DNA of 7,029 nucleotides from Deinococcus sp. Its GTDB lineage: Bacteria > Deinococcota > Deinococci > JACQHA01. The notes beneath the pieces are model-generated. The model was not told where the DNA came from. It searched no databases and saw only the letters and a list, made by a program, of their open reading frames with translations. Below, piece by piece: positions 1 through 6,730 of the stretch. Each line of letters begins with the position of its first letter. Positions within the stretch are counted from its first letter, which is position 1. The translations under genes were made by a program, and so were the position numbers. Where the stretch lies: positions 1 to 7,029 of the forward strand of contig JACQHA010000130.1 of the NCBI GenBank assembly GCA_016199255.1, written 5' to 3'.

Positions 1-273
1 TCTCTAGGGGTGGTCTTATTATCGGCAGAGCAGTTCATGAGCGAAGTGCATGGGCAGGTAGTGGGGAACTGCGCAACCAAGGTCATTGGCCGCAGTGACT
101 CCTCTGAGCTGTCCGACGCCACCTACCGGTTCATCTCCCAGGATGTGAAGGCACATCTCACCCGCCTTGACAAGGGTGAGCTTCTGCTTTCCCACCCCAT
201 ATACAGGCAGCCTGTGAAGATCGAGTTCCCGCGTCCAGCTTATCAGGCCATTGGCCATGACTATCGGGGATAG
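1..273 (+). CDS. HerA/DUF87-type ATPase, C-terminal part (5' end outside window)
   Basis: The frame is open from the first base, so this is the tail of a longer gene; the in-window GTG at base 10 is probably not the start. About 90 residues remain, ending in TAG. Visible features are a GNCATKVIGRSDSSEL segment, a helical stretch, then KGELLLSHPIYRQPVKI and FPRPAY. This is the end of the ATPase core and the closing beta-strands typical of bacterial and archaeal HerA-like helicase/translocase proteins, as I recognise the family. The Walker motifs would lie upstream, outside the window. HerA proteins form hexameric DNA-pumping ATPases, often with the NurA nuclease or with defence effectors (SIR2, DUF4297). 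The downstream methyltransferase starts inside this gene, which argues for translational coupling. Family assignment is fairly secure; the partner and biological role cannot be read from this fragment. Confidence 0.72.
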   Translation, partial: SLGVVLLSAEQFMSEVHGQVVGNCATKVIGRSDSSELSDATYRFISQDVKAHLTRLDKGELLLSHPIYRQPVKIEFPRPAYQAIGHDYRG

Positions 274-1516
274 GCGCCAGGTGCAGCTTCCCTCTGGGTA
301 TGCGGATCGCACCGACCTGCGTCGGCACGCCACTAGGACGCCGCTGCTGGCACAGCCTGTTCACCGGTGGTTCACTTTCCCCCACAGCTACTCGCACCAG
401 CTGGTGGGGGGTATTATCCGGCAGTGGAGGCTTTCGGCGCAGGACCGTATCTTCGATCCGTTTGTGGGTGCCGGGACGACGCTGGTTGTGGCGCGGGAGA
501 TGGGTATCCCGGCCTTTGGTCTCGACGTATCCCCGCTGGCGGTGTTCGCCGCGAACCTCAAGGTGTCGAACCTCCTGGTGGCGGATCTCCAGCAGTGCTG
601 GGAGCAGCTCTCTAGCGGCATGCCCCAGAGCCCACCTCCAACCTCGCCGCCGCGCTCTCGACTGCTGAGGCGGGCATTCTCTCAGACCGCCTGGGCTTGG
701 TGGTGCTGGCTGAGCCAGCGGGTGGAGCACCTTGCCAGCGGCGCGAAGCGGGATTTCTTCACGCTGGCGCTCCTTCAGGCCATGCGGGAGGTGTGCCGCG
801 CCGTCTCCGATGGTGGGTGGTTGCGCTGGACACGTCAGCGCATCACTGGAGCCGATCTCCCCCAGCGATGGGCTGCCCATGTGGCATCGATGCTTCAGGA
901 TGTGGAAAACCACCCCTGGGCGGCCGATAAGGGTAGACATTGGTCAGCTCGGCTGGGAGATGCTCGTTTCCTTGAGAATGACATAGGCGAGTTCTCTGCG
1001 GTGATTTGCTCACCTCCCTATCCCAATCGCCATGACTACACCCGGGTATTCGCGCCAGAACTTTTGTTGGGCTTCCTTGACAGTGATGGGCTCAGGACAC
1101 TCCGCTACAATTCCTTCCAGTCACAAGTAGAGGCCCGTTCTCCCTGTTATGCTCACAACGGTTATCAAGCCCCGGGACGTTTGGCACAGGCCCTGGCCGA
1201 GTTACACCAGGCCCCGGTCACAGATCGCCGGGTGGTGCCTATGGTCGAAGGCTACTTTCGTGACACCTTCGAGATGCTGTGTGCTCTCAAATCCCACCTC
1301 TGTCCTGGGGCTCACCTGGCGTTTGTGGTGGGCAATGTTCGCCATGCCGGGGTGATGATCGAGGTAGATCAGGCGCTGGCAGATGTTGGCCAGATGCTGG
1401 GGTACTCCTGGGAGGGAAGCTGGGTTATCCGCCTACGGGGCAACAGTGCTCAGCAGATGGGCACCTTTGGGCGGGAGCCGGCGCGCGAGTCGGTGGTGTT
1501 CCTGCGCTTAGGGTAA
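257..1516 (+). CDS. Solitary DNA amino-methyltransferase (N4-cytosine or N6-adenine, SPPY type)
   Basis: This enzyme is expected to transfer a methyl group from S-adenosylmethionine to an exocyclic amino group of a DNA base. Numbering from ATG 257: residues 36-56 (HRWFTFPHSYSHQLVGG) look like motif X; residues 66-75 (FDPFVGAGTT) are SAM-binding motif I; Asp90 in FGLDVSPL is the motif II acidic residue; Ser252-Pro-Pro-Tyr255 is catalytic motif IV, followed by PNRHDYTR. The order X-I-(long insert)-IV, with about 160 residues between I and IV, suggests the insert holds the target-recognition region (alpha-like order). SPPY is more usual in N4-cytosine enzymes, but base specificity is not certain from this. 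The C-terminus carries GNSAQQMGTFGREPARESVV, familiar in orphan methyltransferases. A TTG at 251 would add two residues; ATG 257 is preferred. The gene overlaps the HerA stop by 17 bases and no clear Shine-Dalgarno precedes it, consistent with coupling. No restriction endonuclease is visible nearby. Confidence 0.85.
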   Translation: MTIGDRRQVQLPSGYADRTDLRRHATRTPLLAQPVHRWFTFPHSYSHQLVGGIIRQWRLSAQDRIFDPFVGAGTTLVVAREMGIPAFGLDVSPLAVFAANLKVSNLLVADLQQCWEQLSSGMPQSPPPTSPPRSRLLRRAFSQTAWAWWCWLSQRVEHLASGAKRDFFTLALLQAMREVCRAVSDGGWLRWTRQRITGADLPQRWAAHVASMLQDVENHPWAADKGRHWSARLGDARFLENDIGEFSAVICSPPYPNRHDYTRVFAPELLLGFLDSDGLRTLRYNSFQSQVEARSPCYAHNGYQAPGRLAQALAELHQAPVTDRRVVPMVEGYFRDTFEMLCALKSHLCPGAHLAFVVGNVRHAGVMIEVDQALADVGQMLGYSWEGSWVIRLRGNSAQQMGTFGREPARESVVFLRLG

Positions 1517-1526
1517 GCTAGCAGCT

Positions 1527-4500
1527 ATGGTCGCGCTCCACGGAGCTTGGCTCCCCAGTGGGTCCGAGCCCTCTGCAGGTCATCTCTTCATCTGGGGTGA
1601 AACTACTCAGCCAGTGAGCGTGCGGCGGGGACGGCGTAAACGAGCTGTCCCTGGTCCTCATCCTTTCCAAGCCACGCCAGAGGAGGTGTGGGCCTGGCTC
1701 TCCCGGCTGGATGGCGTGCCGGCTGAGCCAGTGCTGCAGACCTGTATACTCCTCCTGCCCTCAGGGACAGAGGCGCCGCAGGCATCCCCGGCGCTGATCG
1801 GCGGGGGCAGCCTGGGTGGCGAGATCACTGAGCCGATATTGACGCCCTGGGAGGTGCGAGGCGTGGTGCTCAGCGTGCCTCAAGCTATGGCACTGGCGTT
1901 CCTAGGTGGGGAGGTAGTGGATGGGGTGGTGCTGGGAGCCGATCTGCGCTTTTGGGGTGTAGCGGCGCGGTTCGCCCTGGAGCTATTGGCCCGCCAGCGG
2001 TTCGTCCCTACCCTGACCTGCTGGGAACGGGATGGCGGAGAGGAATTCCATGCTGTTTGGGAGCCGGTGCTCGATGACCCCGGCGACGCTGAGCGGATCG
2101 CCCTATTGGCCGACGCCATGCCGGCGGTATGTCGCGCTCTGGCACCACGGCCACTGACTAGTAAAGCTTTGCTGGCCAGCTTCTTGGATGCTAGCGTGGA
2201 CCAGACTATGAGGGCCTGGTGTGCTACCAGACGGCCGGCGCGGCGGCGAGCTGGCGCTGCCTGGCGGTGGGTACAGGCGCTGGGTGCACCTGATAGAGCT
2301 GTGGACGCGCCCCAGGTGGAGCTGGCGGCGCTGCAGCAGAGTATCAGCTCCTGGACATTGCAGCTGCGCGCTGCTGATGCTGGGGCGTTCCGCACCTGCT
2401 TCCGCCTGGAACCACCAGAGGAGGGTGCTGAAACTGCCTGGACTCTGCGCTTTCTGCTCCAGGCCAGGGATGACCCGAGCCTGCTGGTGCCAGCTGCCCA
2501 GGTGTGGCGGGAGTCAGGAAGTACGCTGCGCTTCTTGAACCGGCGGCTGGAGCATCCTCAGGAGCAACTACTGGCTGATCTAGGGCGTGCTGCCCGATTG
2601 TTTCCACCTATTGAGGAGTGTCTCCGCACCGCACGGCCAACGGAGTGTACCCTCACCACTGAACAGGCGTACACCTTCCTGCGCGAGGCAGCAATGTTGT
2701 GCACCGAAAGCGGCTTCGGCGTCCTGGTTCCGCCCTGGTGGAAGCAGCCGGCCAGGGTCGGGGTACAGCTTCGGCTCAGGCCACAGCAGACTACGCAGGC
2801 CACCGGCGGGCAGGGGGTCCTAGGCCTAGACACCGTGGTCGAGTTCGACTGGAAGCTAGCGCTGGGCGACCAGGTGTTGAGCCAGCGGGAGTTTGAACAG
2901 CTGGCGGCACTTAAGGTCCCCCTGGTGCGCCTGCGAGGGCAGTGGGTGGAGCTGCGCCGGGAGCAGCTAGATGCTGCCCTGCGCCTCTGGGAAGGGCGCA
3001 AGCAACTGTCGATCGGGGAAGTCATGCGCCTGGGGGCCGGCGAGGCGGCACTGGGCCTGCCGGTAGTGGATGTGGTTGCCGAAGGCTGGGTGCAGCAGCT
3101 GCTACGGCAACTAGCCAGTGGGGAACAGTTGGCGGAATTGCCTGTGCCAGCCGGTTTCTGTGGAGAGCTGCGGCCCTACCAGGTCAGAGGCTTCTCCTGG
3201 CTGGCGTTTCTTAGGCGCTGGGGCCTGGGGGCGTGTCTGGCAGATGATATGGGACTGGGCAAAACCATTATGCTCATTGCTCTATTGCTGCACGAGCAGG
3301 AACAGAACCGTCTCCACCGCCCCGCGCTCCTCATCTGTCCTACCTCGGTGGTGAGCAACTGGGAGCGGGAGCTGGCACGCTTCGCCCCATCGCTCCGGGT
3401 CCTGGTGCACCACGGTGCCGGCCGGCGCTCTGGCGACTTGGCCCAGGCGGCGGGAGCGCATCACCTGGTGATCAGCACCTACGCTCTGGCGCACCGCGAC
3501 CAGCAGCACCTGGCTGCGGTGGCCTGGGAGGGGGTGGTGCTGGATGAGGCCCAGAACATCAAGAACCCCACAGCCAAGCAGACCCAGAGCATCCGCCAGC
3601 TCAAAGCTGGCTACCGGGTAGCCCTCACTGGCACCCCGGTGGAGAACCGGCTGGCGGAGCTGTGGTCCATCATAGATTTTCTCAATCCCGGCTACTTGGG
3701 TGGCGCTACCCAGTTCCGGCGGAGCTTCGCGCTGCCCATTGAGCGCGGCGGAGACCAGGCATGTACCGAGCGGCTGCGGCGTCTGGTACAGCCTTTTATC
3801 CTGCGGCGGGTCAAGACCGATCCACGAGTGATCCAGGATCTGCCCGAGAAGCTGGAAATGAAGGTGTTCTGTACCCTGACGCCGGAGCAGGCTACACTGT
3901 ACCAGGCGGCGGTCAAAGACATGCTTCAGGGTATTGAGGCCTCTGAAGGCATACAGCGCCGGGGTCTGGTGCTCTCGGCGCTGCTGCGACTCAAGCAGCT
4001 GTGCAACCACCCGGCGCTGTTCCTGGGCGATGGCAGTACGCTGGAGGGACGCTCCGGGAAGCTGGCCCGCCTCTCTGAGATGCTGGAAGAGGCGCTGGCC
4101 GCAGGGGACCGGGCGCTGGTGTTCACCCAGTTTGCTGAGATGGGTGGTATGCTGCAGCGCCACCTGCAGGGGCTCTTTAGCCGGGAGGTGGTGTTCCTGC
4201 ACGGTAGCGTGCCCAGAAGGGCCCGTGATGTCATGGTGCGGCGCTTTCAAGAGGAGCCTGATGGCCCACCGTTGTTTATTCTCTCGCTGAAGGCCGGGGG
4301 TGTGGGCCTCAACCTGACCAGGGCCAGTCATGTGTTCCACTTTGACCGCTGGTGGAATCCTGCCGTCGAGAACCAGGCCACCGACCGGGCCTACCGCATT
4401 GGACAACGTAAAGATGTCCAGGTGCACAAGTTCATCTGTGCCGGGACCCTGGAAGAGCGCATCGATGCTCTGATTGAAAGCAAAAAAACCTTGGCTGAGC

Positions 4501-4586
4501 GCGTGGTGGGCAGTGGGGAGCAGTGGCTCACTGAGCTGTCTACTGATCAGCTGCGGGAGCTGTTGGCCCTGGGAGATGTCTCATGA
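1527..4586 (+). CDS. SNF2-family DEAD/DEAH helicase with SNF2-associated N-terminal domain
   Basis: A 1019-residue SF2 ATPase of the Snf2/Rad54/HelZ-like bacterial group, expected to translocate on double-stranded DNA and remodel DNA-protein complexes without classic strand separation. The N-terminal ~340 residues are poorly conserved. Residues ~349-490 match the bacterial SNF2-associated domain (DUF3670-like; ...FGVLVPPWW... then FDWKLALGDQ). The motor starts near 545 (LRPYQVRGFSWL): motif I DDMGLGKT with Lys579; Ia LLICPTSVVSNW; II Asp673-Glu-Ala-Gln676; III ALTGTPVENR; then the second RecA lobe with ALVFTQF, HGSVPRRARD, SLKAGGVGLNLT and motif VI DRAYRIGQ (Arg957, Gln960). All motifs appear intact, so the protein should be an active ATPase. 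ATG 1527 lies 10 bases after the methyltransferase stop, with only a weak AGGG upstream. Its TGA overlaps the SWIM start (ATGA). Length is normal for this subfamily. It lacks the companions expected of DISARM DrmD. Confidence 0.93.
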   Translation: MVALHGAWLPSGSEPSAGHLFIWGETTQPVSVRRGRRKRAVPGPHPFQATPEEVWAWLSRLDGVPAEPVLQTCILLLPSGTEAPQASPALIGGGSLGGEITEPILTPWEVRGVVLSVPQAMALAFLGGEVVDGVVLGADLRFWGVAARFALELLARQRFVPTLTCWERDGGEEFHAVWEPVLDDPGDAERIALLADAMPAVCRALAPRPLTSKALLASFLDASVDQTMRAWCATRRPARRRAGAAWRWVQALGAPDRAVDAPQVELAALQQSISSWTLQLRAADAGAFRTCFRLEPPEEGAETAWTLRFLLQARDDPSLLVPAAQVWRESGSTLRFLNRRLEHPQEQLLADLGRAARLFPPIEECLRTARPTECTLTTEQAYTFLREAAMLCTESGFGVLVPPWWKQPARVGVQLRLRPQQTTQATGGQGVLGLDTVVEFDWKLALGDQVLSQREFEQLAALKVPLVRLRGQWVELRREQLDAALRLWEGRKQLSIGEVMRLGAGEAALGLPVVDVVAEGWVQQLLRQLASGEQLAELPVPAGFCGELRPYQVRGFSWLAFLRRWGLGACLADDMGLGKTIMLIALLLHEQEQNRLHRPALLICPTSVVSNWERELARFAPSLRVLVHHGAGRRSGDLAQAAGAHHLVISTYALAHRDQQHLAAVAWEGVVLDEAQNIKNPTAKQTQSIRQLKAGYRVALTGTPVENRLAELWSIIDFLNPGYLGGATQFRRSFALPIERGGDQACTERLRRLVQPFILRRVKTDPRVIQDLPEKLEMKVFCTLTPEQATLYQAAVKDMLQGIEASEGIQRRGLVLSALLRLKQLCNHPALFLGDGSTLEGRSGKLARLSEMLEEALAAGDRALVFTQFAEMGGMLQRHLQGLFSREVVFLHGSVPRRARDVMVRRFQEEPDGPPLFILSLKAGGVGLNLTRASHVFHFDRWWNPAVENQATDRAYRIGQRKDVQVHKFICAGTLEERIDALIESKKTLAERVVGSGEQWLTELSTDQLRELLALGDVS
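4571..4575 (+). promoter_or_regulatory. Ribosome binding site of the SWIM gene
   Basis: GGGAG lies seven bases before ATG 4583, inside the last codons of the SNF2 gene. Together with the ATGA stop/start overlap it fixes the SWIM start and implies coupled translation of the helicase and the zinc-finger protein. Confidence 0.6.
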
Positions 4587-5488
4587 GCCGGCGGCGGCGT
4601 ACCTGGCAGTCGTTCTGGGAGTATTACCCCCCTCGCTCCCAACCGCGGAAGGTGGCGGGGGGAATTCAGGCCAGGAGCCGGCGTGGGGCGTTTGGCAGTA
4701 GCTGGTGGGCCAGCCGCTGGATTGCAGTACTGCACTCCTTTGGCTGGTCTAACCGGCTGCAGCGCGGCGCCAGCTACGCCAGGAGGGGCCAGATACTGGA
4801 CTTCCAGCTCAAGAGCGGGGTGGTGACGGCCCGGGTCCAGGGCTCCCGACCCCAGCCCTACAAGGTGCGCATTGCCGTACAGCCCTTGAGCCACCAGGAG
4901 TGGGAGCAGGTGGTGGACGCTATGGCCGCTCAGGCGGTGTTTGCGGCCAAGTTGTTAGCTGGCGAGATGCCGCAGGATATTGAGGCGGCGTTTGCTGCCG
5001 CTCGGTCCAGTCTCTTTCCCCAGTCAGCCCAGGATCTAGAGACCGAGTGCTCCTGCCCCGACTTCGCCAACCCCTGCAAGCACATTGCGGCGGTGTACTA
5101 CATCCTGGCCGAGGAGTTTGACCGCGATCCCTTCATGCTATTCCGGCTGCGCGGCCGCACCAAGGAGGAGATCATCTCCGCTTTGCGCCAGCGGCGCGCT
5201 GCTGGGGCAGTGCAGGAGAGAGAGCCAGCGCCTGCTGCGCTGACTGCTGAAACGGCACAGCCCCTAGAGGCTGACTTGAGCCGATTCTGGGCTGCTGGTG
5301 AGCGGCTCCAGGATGTGCGTATCACCATCGCTCCGCCTGCCGTGCCAGGAGCAGTGCTGAAACGGCTAGGGGCGCCACCCTTCTGGAAGGGCAGGGAGGA
5401 CCTCCTGGCACTGTTAGCCGAGAACTACCGCCTGGTGAGCCAGCAGGCGCTGGCACTGGCCTATGGGGAGGAAGAGGAGAAGGAGTAA
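4583..5488 (+). CDS. SWIM zinc-finger family protein
   Basis: A 301-residue protein with a SWIM-type zinc-binding site CxCx6CxH: Cys156, Cys158, Cys165 and His167 (ECSCPDFANPCKHIAAV). SWIM domains bind DNA or protein partners; the bacterial proteins commonly sit beside an SNF2 helicase, as here, and the reaction they support is not established. The Arg-rich N-terminus (MSRRRR) is followed by a GAFGSSWWASRWI segment and a beta-rich block with YARRGQILD and ARVQGSRPQPYKV, the recurrent N-terminal module of this family. After the zinc site come RDPFMLFRLRGRTKEEI and a low-complexity Ala/Glu linker (~210-232). A C-terminal helical module (FWAAGERL... LGAPPFWKGREDLLALL) follows, then an acidic end (EEEEKE). 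No enzyme motif or membrane segment is seen, so it is presumably cytoplasmic and nucleoid-associated. The start overlaps the helicase stop by four bases. It is most likely a physical partner of the SNF2 motor (inference). Confidence 0.88.
   Translation: MSRRRRTWQSFWEYYPPRSQPRKVAGGIQARSRRGAFGSSWWASRWIAVLHSFGWSNRLQRGASYARRGQILDFQLKSGVVTARVQGSRPQPYKVRIAVQPLSHQEWEQVVDAMAAQAVFAAKLLAGEMPQDIEAAFAAARSSLFPQSAQDLETECSCPDFANPCKHIAAVYYILAEEFDRDPFMLFRLRGRTKEEIISALRQRRAAGAVQEREPAPAALTAETAQPLEADLSRFWAAGERLQDVRITIAPPAVPGAVLKRLGAPPFWKGREDLLALLAENYRLVSQQALALAYGEEEEKE
5480..5485 (+). promoter_or_regulatory. Possible Shine-Dalgarno for the first oxidoreductase
   Basis: AAGGAG sits over the last codons of the SWIM gene. 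It is 3 bases from an in-frame GTG at 5489 and 15 bases from ATG 5501, so neither spacing is ideal and the true start of the downstream gene remains open between the two. Confidence 0.35.
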
Positions 5489-5500
5489 GTGAAGCAGGAC

Positions 5501-6496
5501 ATGCGGCGGGTAGGGATCATAGGCGCTGGCCTGGCAGGTGGGCTTCACGCCCAGCGCTGGCGGCGGCTGCCGGTGTAGCTAGCCGGCTTCTATGCTGTGC
5601 GGCCAGAGCAGGCAGCGACGCATGCTAGACAATATGGCGGCCGGGCGTTCACTACTTTGGCTGAGCTGTTAGCAGAGGTGGACGTGGTCGGCGTCACCAC
5701 TCCCACGCCCCAGCACCACGAGGTAGTACTAGCCGCGGCTGCTGCCGGGAAGCACTTAGTATGCGAGCCGCCCCTGACGCGCCACCTGCGCCAGGCCCAG
5801 GAGATGGTGAGCACCTGCCGGGCAGCCGGCGTGCGTCTACTAGTGGGACACCTGGAGCGCTTCTCTCCCCAGTTCCAGCGCGCCAGGCAGGCAATTGATG
5901 AGGGAGTAGTAGGCAAGCCGGGAGTGATTCGCCTGGTACGTGCCAGGCCTCATCCGGCGGCGTCTGGCTCCGGCTGGTACGCTCGCCATCAGGAGAGTGG
6001 CGGCGTCATCCTGGACTTGAGCATCCCCGACATCGACTTTGTCCGCTGGTGCTGCGGCGAGGTGGAGCGGGTTTTCGCCCGCAGCTTGACTTTCAGTGAG
6101 GTAGGGCCAGTGGACCATGCCTATTTGCTGCTGCGCCTGGTCAGCGGGGCAATTGCTCACATTGAGAGTTCCTGGGCCCGGCCATCCGATTATCTGGCGC
6201 TAGAAATTGCCGGCGACCGGGGGCTCCTGGAGTTCAACAGCGAGGACACCAGGCCGCTGCGCGCCTTGGCCAGCTCAGGTGAGGCAGCTCTGGTGGTGCC
6301 TGATGATGTGCTCTCTCCAGAGGATGATCCGCTTTATAGGGAGCTGGCACATTTTCTCACCTGCCTGGAGAGTGGCACCGAGTTCCAGGTCACGCCCCAG
6401 GATGGGGTAGAGGCAGTGCGGGTGGCTCTGGCGGTGCTGGAATCAGCCAGGACGGGCCAGGCGATTAACCTCAGGGACTTCCAGGAGGCGGCATGA
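5501..6496 (+). pseudogene. Gfo/Idh/MocA-family oxidoreductase with in-frame amber stop
   Basis: Read through, this encodes about 331 residues, a normal length for the NAD(P)-dependent sugar/inositol dehydrogenase-like Gfo/Idh/MocA family. Residues 4-13 (VGIIGAGLAG) are the Rossmann nucleotide-binding loop; TTPTPQHHEVVLAAAAAGKH leads to the usual family signature; the C-terminal half is the alpha/beta substrate domain. Codon 26 is TAG (5576-5578), directly after the first helix and before LAGFYAVRPEQ. The frame is otherwise continuous on both sides, so this is a nonsense change, not a frameshift. No in-frame restart would keep the GxGxxG loop. In addition, the family EKP lysine is Pro90 (CEPPLT), and the usual His of the DxxxH motif is Pro176 (DLSIPDID), while Asp172 remains. 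The product is thus either a decayed gene or, if the stop is a sequencing error, an unusual member with altered chemistry. An in-frame GTG at 5489 is an alternative start. It follows the SWIM gene directly but its function looks unrelated. Confidence 0.8.
6483..6488 (+). promoter_or_regulatory. Ribosome binding site of the truncated second oxidoreductase
   Basis: A full AGGAGG lies four bases before ATG 6493, within the last codons of the preceding oxidoreductase. Its strength supports 6493 as a once-genuine start even though the gene is now broken a short way downstream. Confidence 0.6.
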
Positions 6497-6627
6497 GAAT
6501 CGGCATCATGAGCTTCGCCCACCTGCACGCCCTGGGCTATGCTCTCTGCCTCCGACAGCTGCCAGATAGGTGCACTCCGCCGCCGTGGGGCACCCGGAGG
6601 CGCAAAACGCTTGAGGAGCCATCGTAA
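6493..6627 (+). pseudogene. Second Gfo/Idh/MocA-family oxidoreductase, 3'-truncated remnant
   Basis: The reading frame starts at ATG 6493, overlapping the stop of the previous gene (ATGA) behind a strong AGGAGG. Its first ~25 residues, MRIGIMSFAHLHALGYALC followed by LRQLPD, look like the N-terminus of a Gfo/Idh/MocA-type dehydrogenase (beta-strand, then an AHLHA-type loop replacing GxGxxG). After Asp25 (base 6567) the translation turns into an Arg/Pro-rich tail (TPPPWGTRRRK) with no family resemblance and stops at TAA 6625. A full gene would be about 1 kb; none of the rest is found before the convergent gene at 6731. The break coincides with the left side of an IS605-like remnant, so insertion followed by deletion is the simplest history. 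The pair of adjacent oxidoreductases probably once formed a two-enzyme sugar-type pathway with overlapping genes. Family assignment rests on only 25 residues. Confidence 0.6.
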
Positions 6628-6695
6628 GACCTACGCAGTGTGGGCAAGTGGTGCTGAACCAAGAATCCCACGGTTTCAACCGTGGGAGTGTCAAC
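6570..6695 (+). ncRNA. Candidate TnpB-associated omega (re) RNA scaffold
   Basis: In IS605-type elements the guide RNA of TnpB is cut from the 3' end of the tnpB transcript, runs to the element's right end, and takes its guide from the flanking host DNA. This stretch has that layout: GGTGC (6569-6573) can pair with GCACC (6590-6594); CTCCG (6575-6579) can alternatively pair with CGGAG (6595-6599); the 3' hairpin is 6666-6687; and host sequence starting near 6696 would be the guide. Transcription could come from the upstream operon. With no tnpB in view the RNA would need a TnpB encoded elsewhere. This is inference from architecture, without covariance support. Confidence 0.33.
6666..6687. repeat. 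Inverted repeat (strong hairpin) at the element's right end
   Basis: TCCCACGGTT at 6666-6675 is the exact reverse complement of AACCGTGGGA at 6678-6687. The stem is about 8-9 stable base pairs around a small loop, six of them G-C. On the plus strand it is followed by GTGTCAA with no T-run, so it is not a plus-strand intrinsic terminator. On the minus strand it is followed by TTCTTGG, only weakly terminator-like for the convergent gene. The best reading is the subterminal hairpin of an IS605-type right end. Confidence 0.75.
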
Positions 6696-6730
6696 AGTCT
6701 GCCCAGCTGGGCCAGCCGGTGCCCTTGCCG

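Larger units (their letters stand above)
6568..6695 (+). mobile_element. IS200/IS605-type (TnpB) element remnant, right end
   Basis: The segment between the break in the oxidoreductase and AGTGTCAA (6687-6694) resembles the 3' terminus of IS605/IS1341-type elements. It ends in a strong hairpin (6666-6687) followed by the short AGTGTCAA tail, as right ends of this group commonly do; they lack inverted terminal repeats. Frame 6570-6614 reads SAAVGHPEAQNA then TGA, similar in style to TnpB C-terminal tails after the zinc ribbon (my recollection, not a search). Everything upstream in a normal element (left end, tnpA, nearly all of tnpB) is missing, so it cannot move by itself and is a 5'-truncated relic or a small non-autonomous derivative. 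The left boundary is estimated from loss of oxidoreductase similarity. No transposase domain is visible, so the assignment depends on the hairpin and tail alone. Confidence 0.5.

Noticed and set aside
158..940. Long minus-strand open frame opposite the methyltransferase
   Set aside because: It is Pro/Arg/His-rich with no family resemblance and mirrors a GC-rich gene with intact catalytic motifs on the plus strand.
3282..4427. 381-codon minus-strand open frame opposite the SNF2 motor
   Set aside because: The plus strand carries every helicase motif across the same span; the antisense translation shows no domain and arises from codon bias.
1..5488. Assignment to DISARM
   Set aside because: DISARM needs DrmA, DrmB (DUF1998) and usually DrmC; none is in the window, and the helicase has the SNF2-associated domain of the general bacterial SNF2-SWIM pair.
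5576..5578. Programmed readthrough or amber recoding (for example pyrrolysine)
   Set aside because: Two other genes here end in TAG, and Gfo/Idh/MocA enzymes have no known need for a special residue at this position, which is not an active-site position.
5597..6496. A separate gene starting at GTG 5597
   Set aside because: It is the same frame continued after the amber codon, lacks the nucleotide-binding loop, and has no ribosome binding site before the GTG.
6666..6687. Intrinsic terminator of the plus-strand operon
   Set aside because: The hairpin is strong but is followed by GTGTCAACAG, without a T-run; the IS605-type right-end reading explains both stem and tail better.
6701..6712. Perfect 12-base palindrome GCCCAGCTGGGC
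   Set aside because: It has no spacer, no second copy nearby and no repressor gene adjacent; a palindrome of this length is weak evidence in GC-rich DNA.
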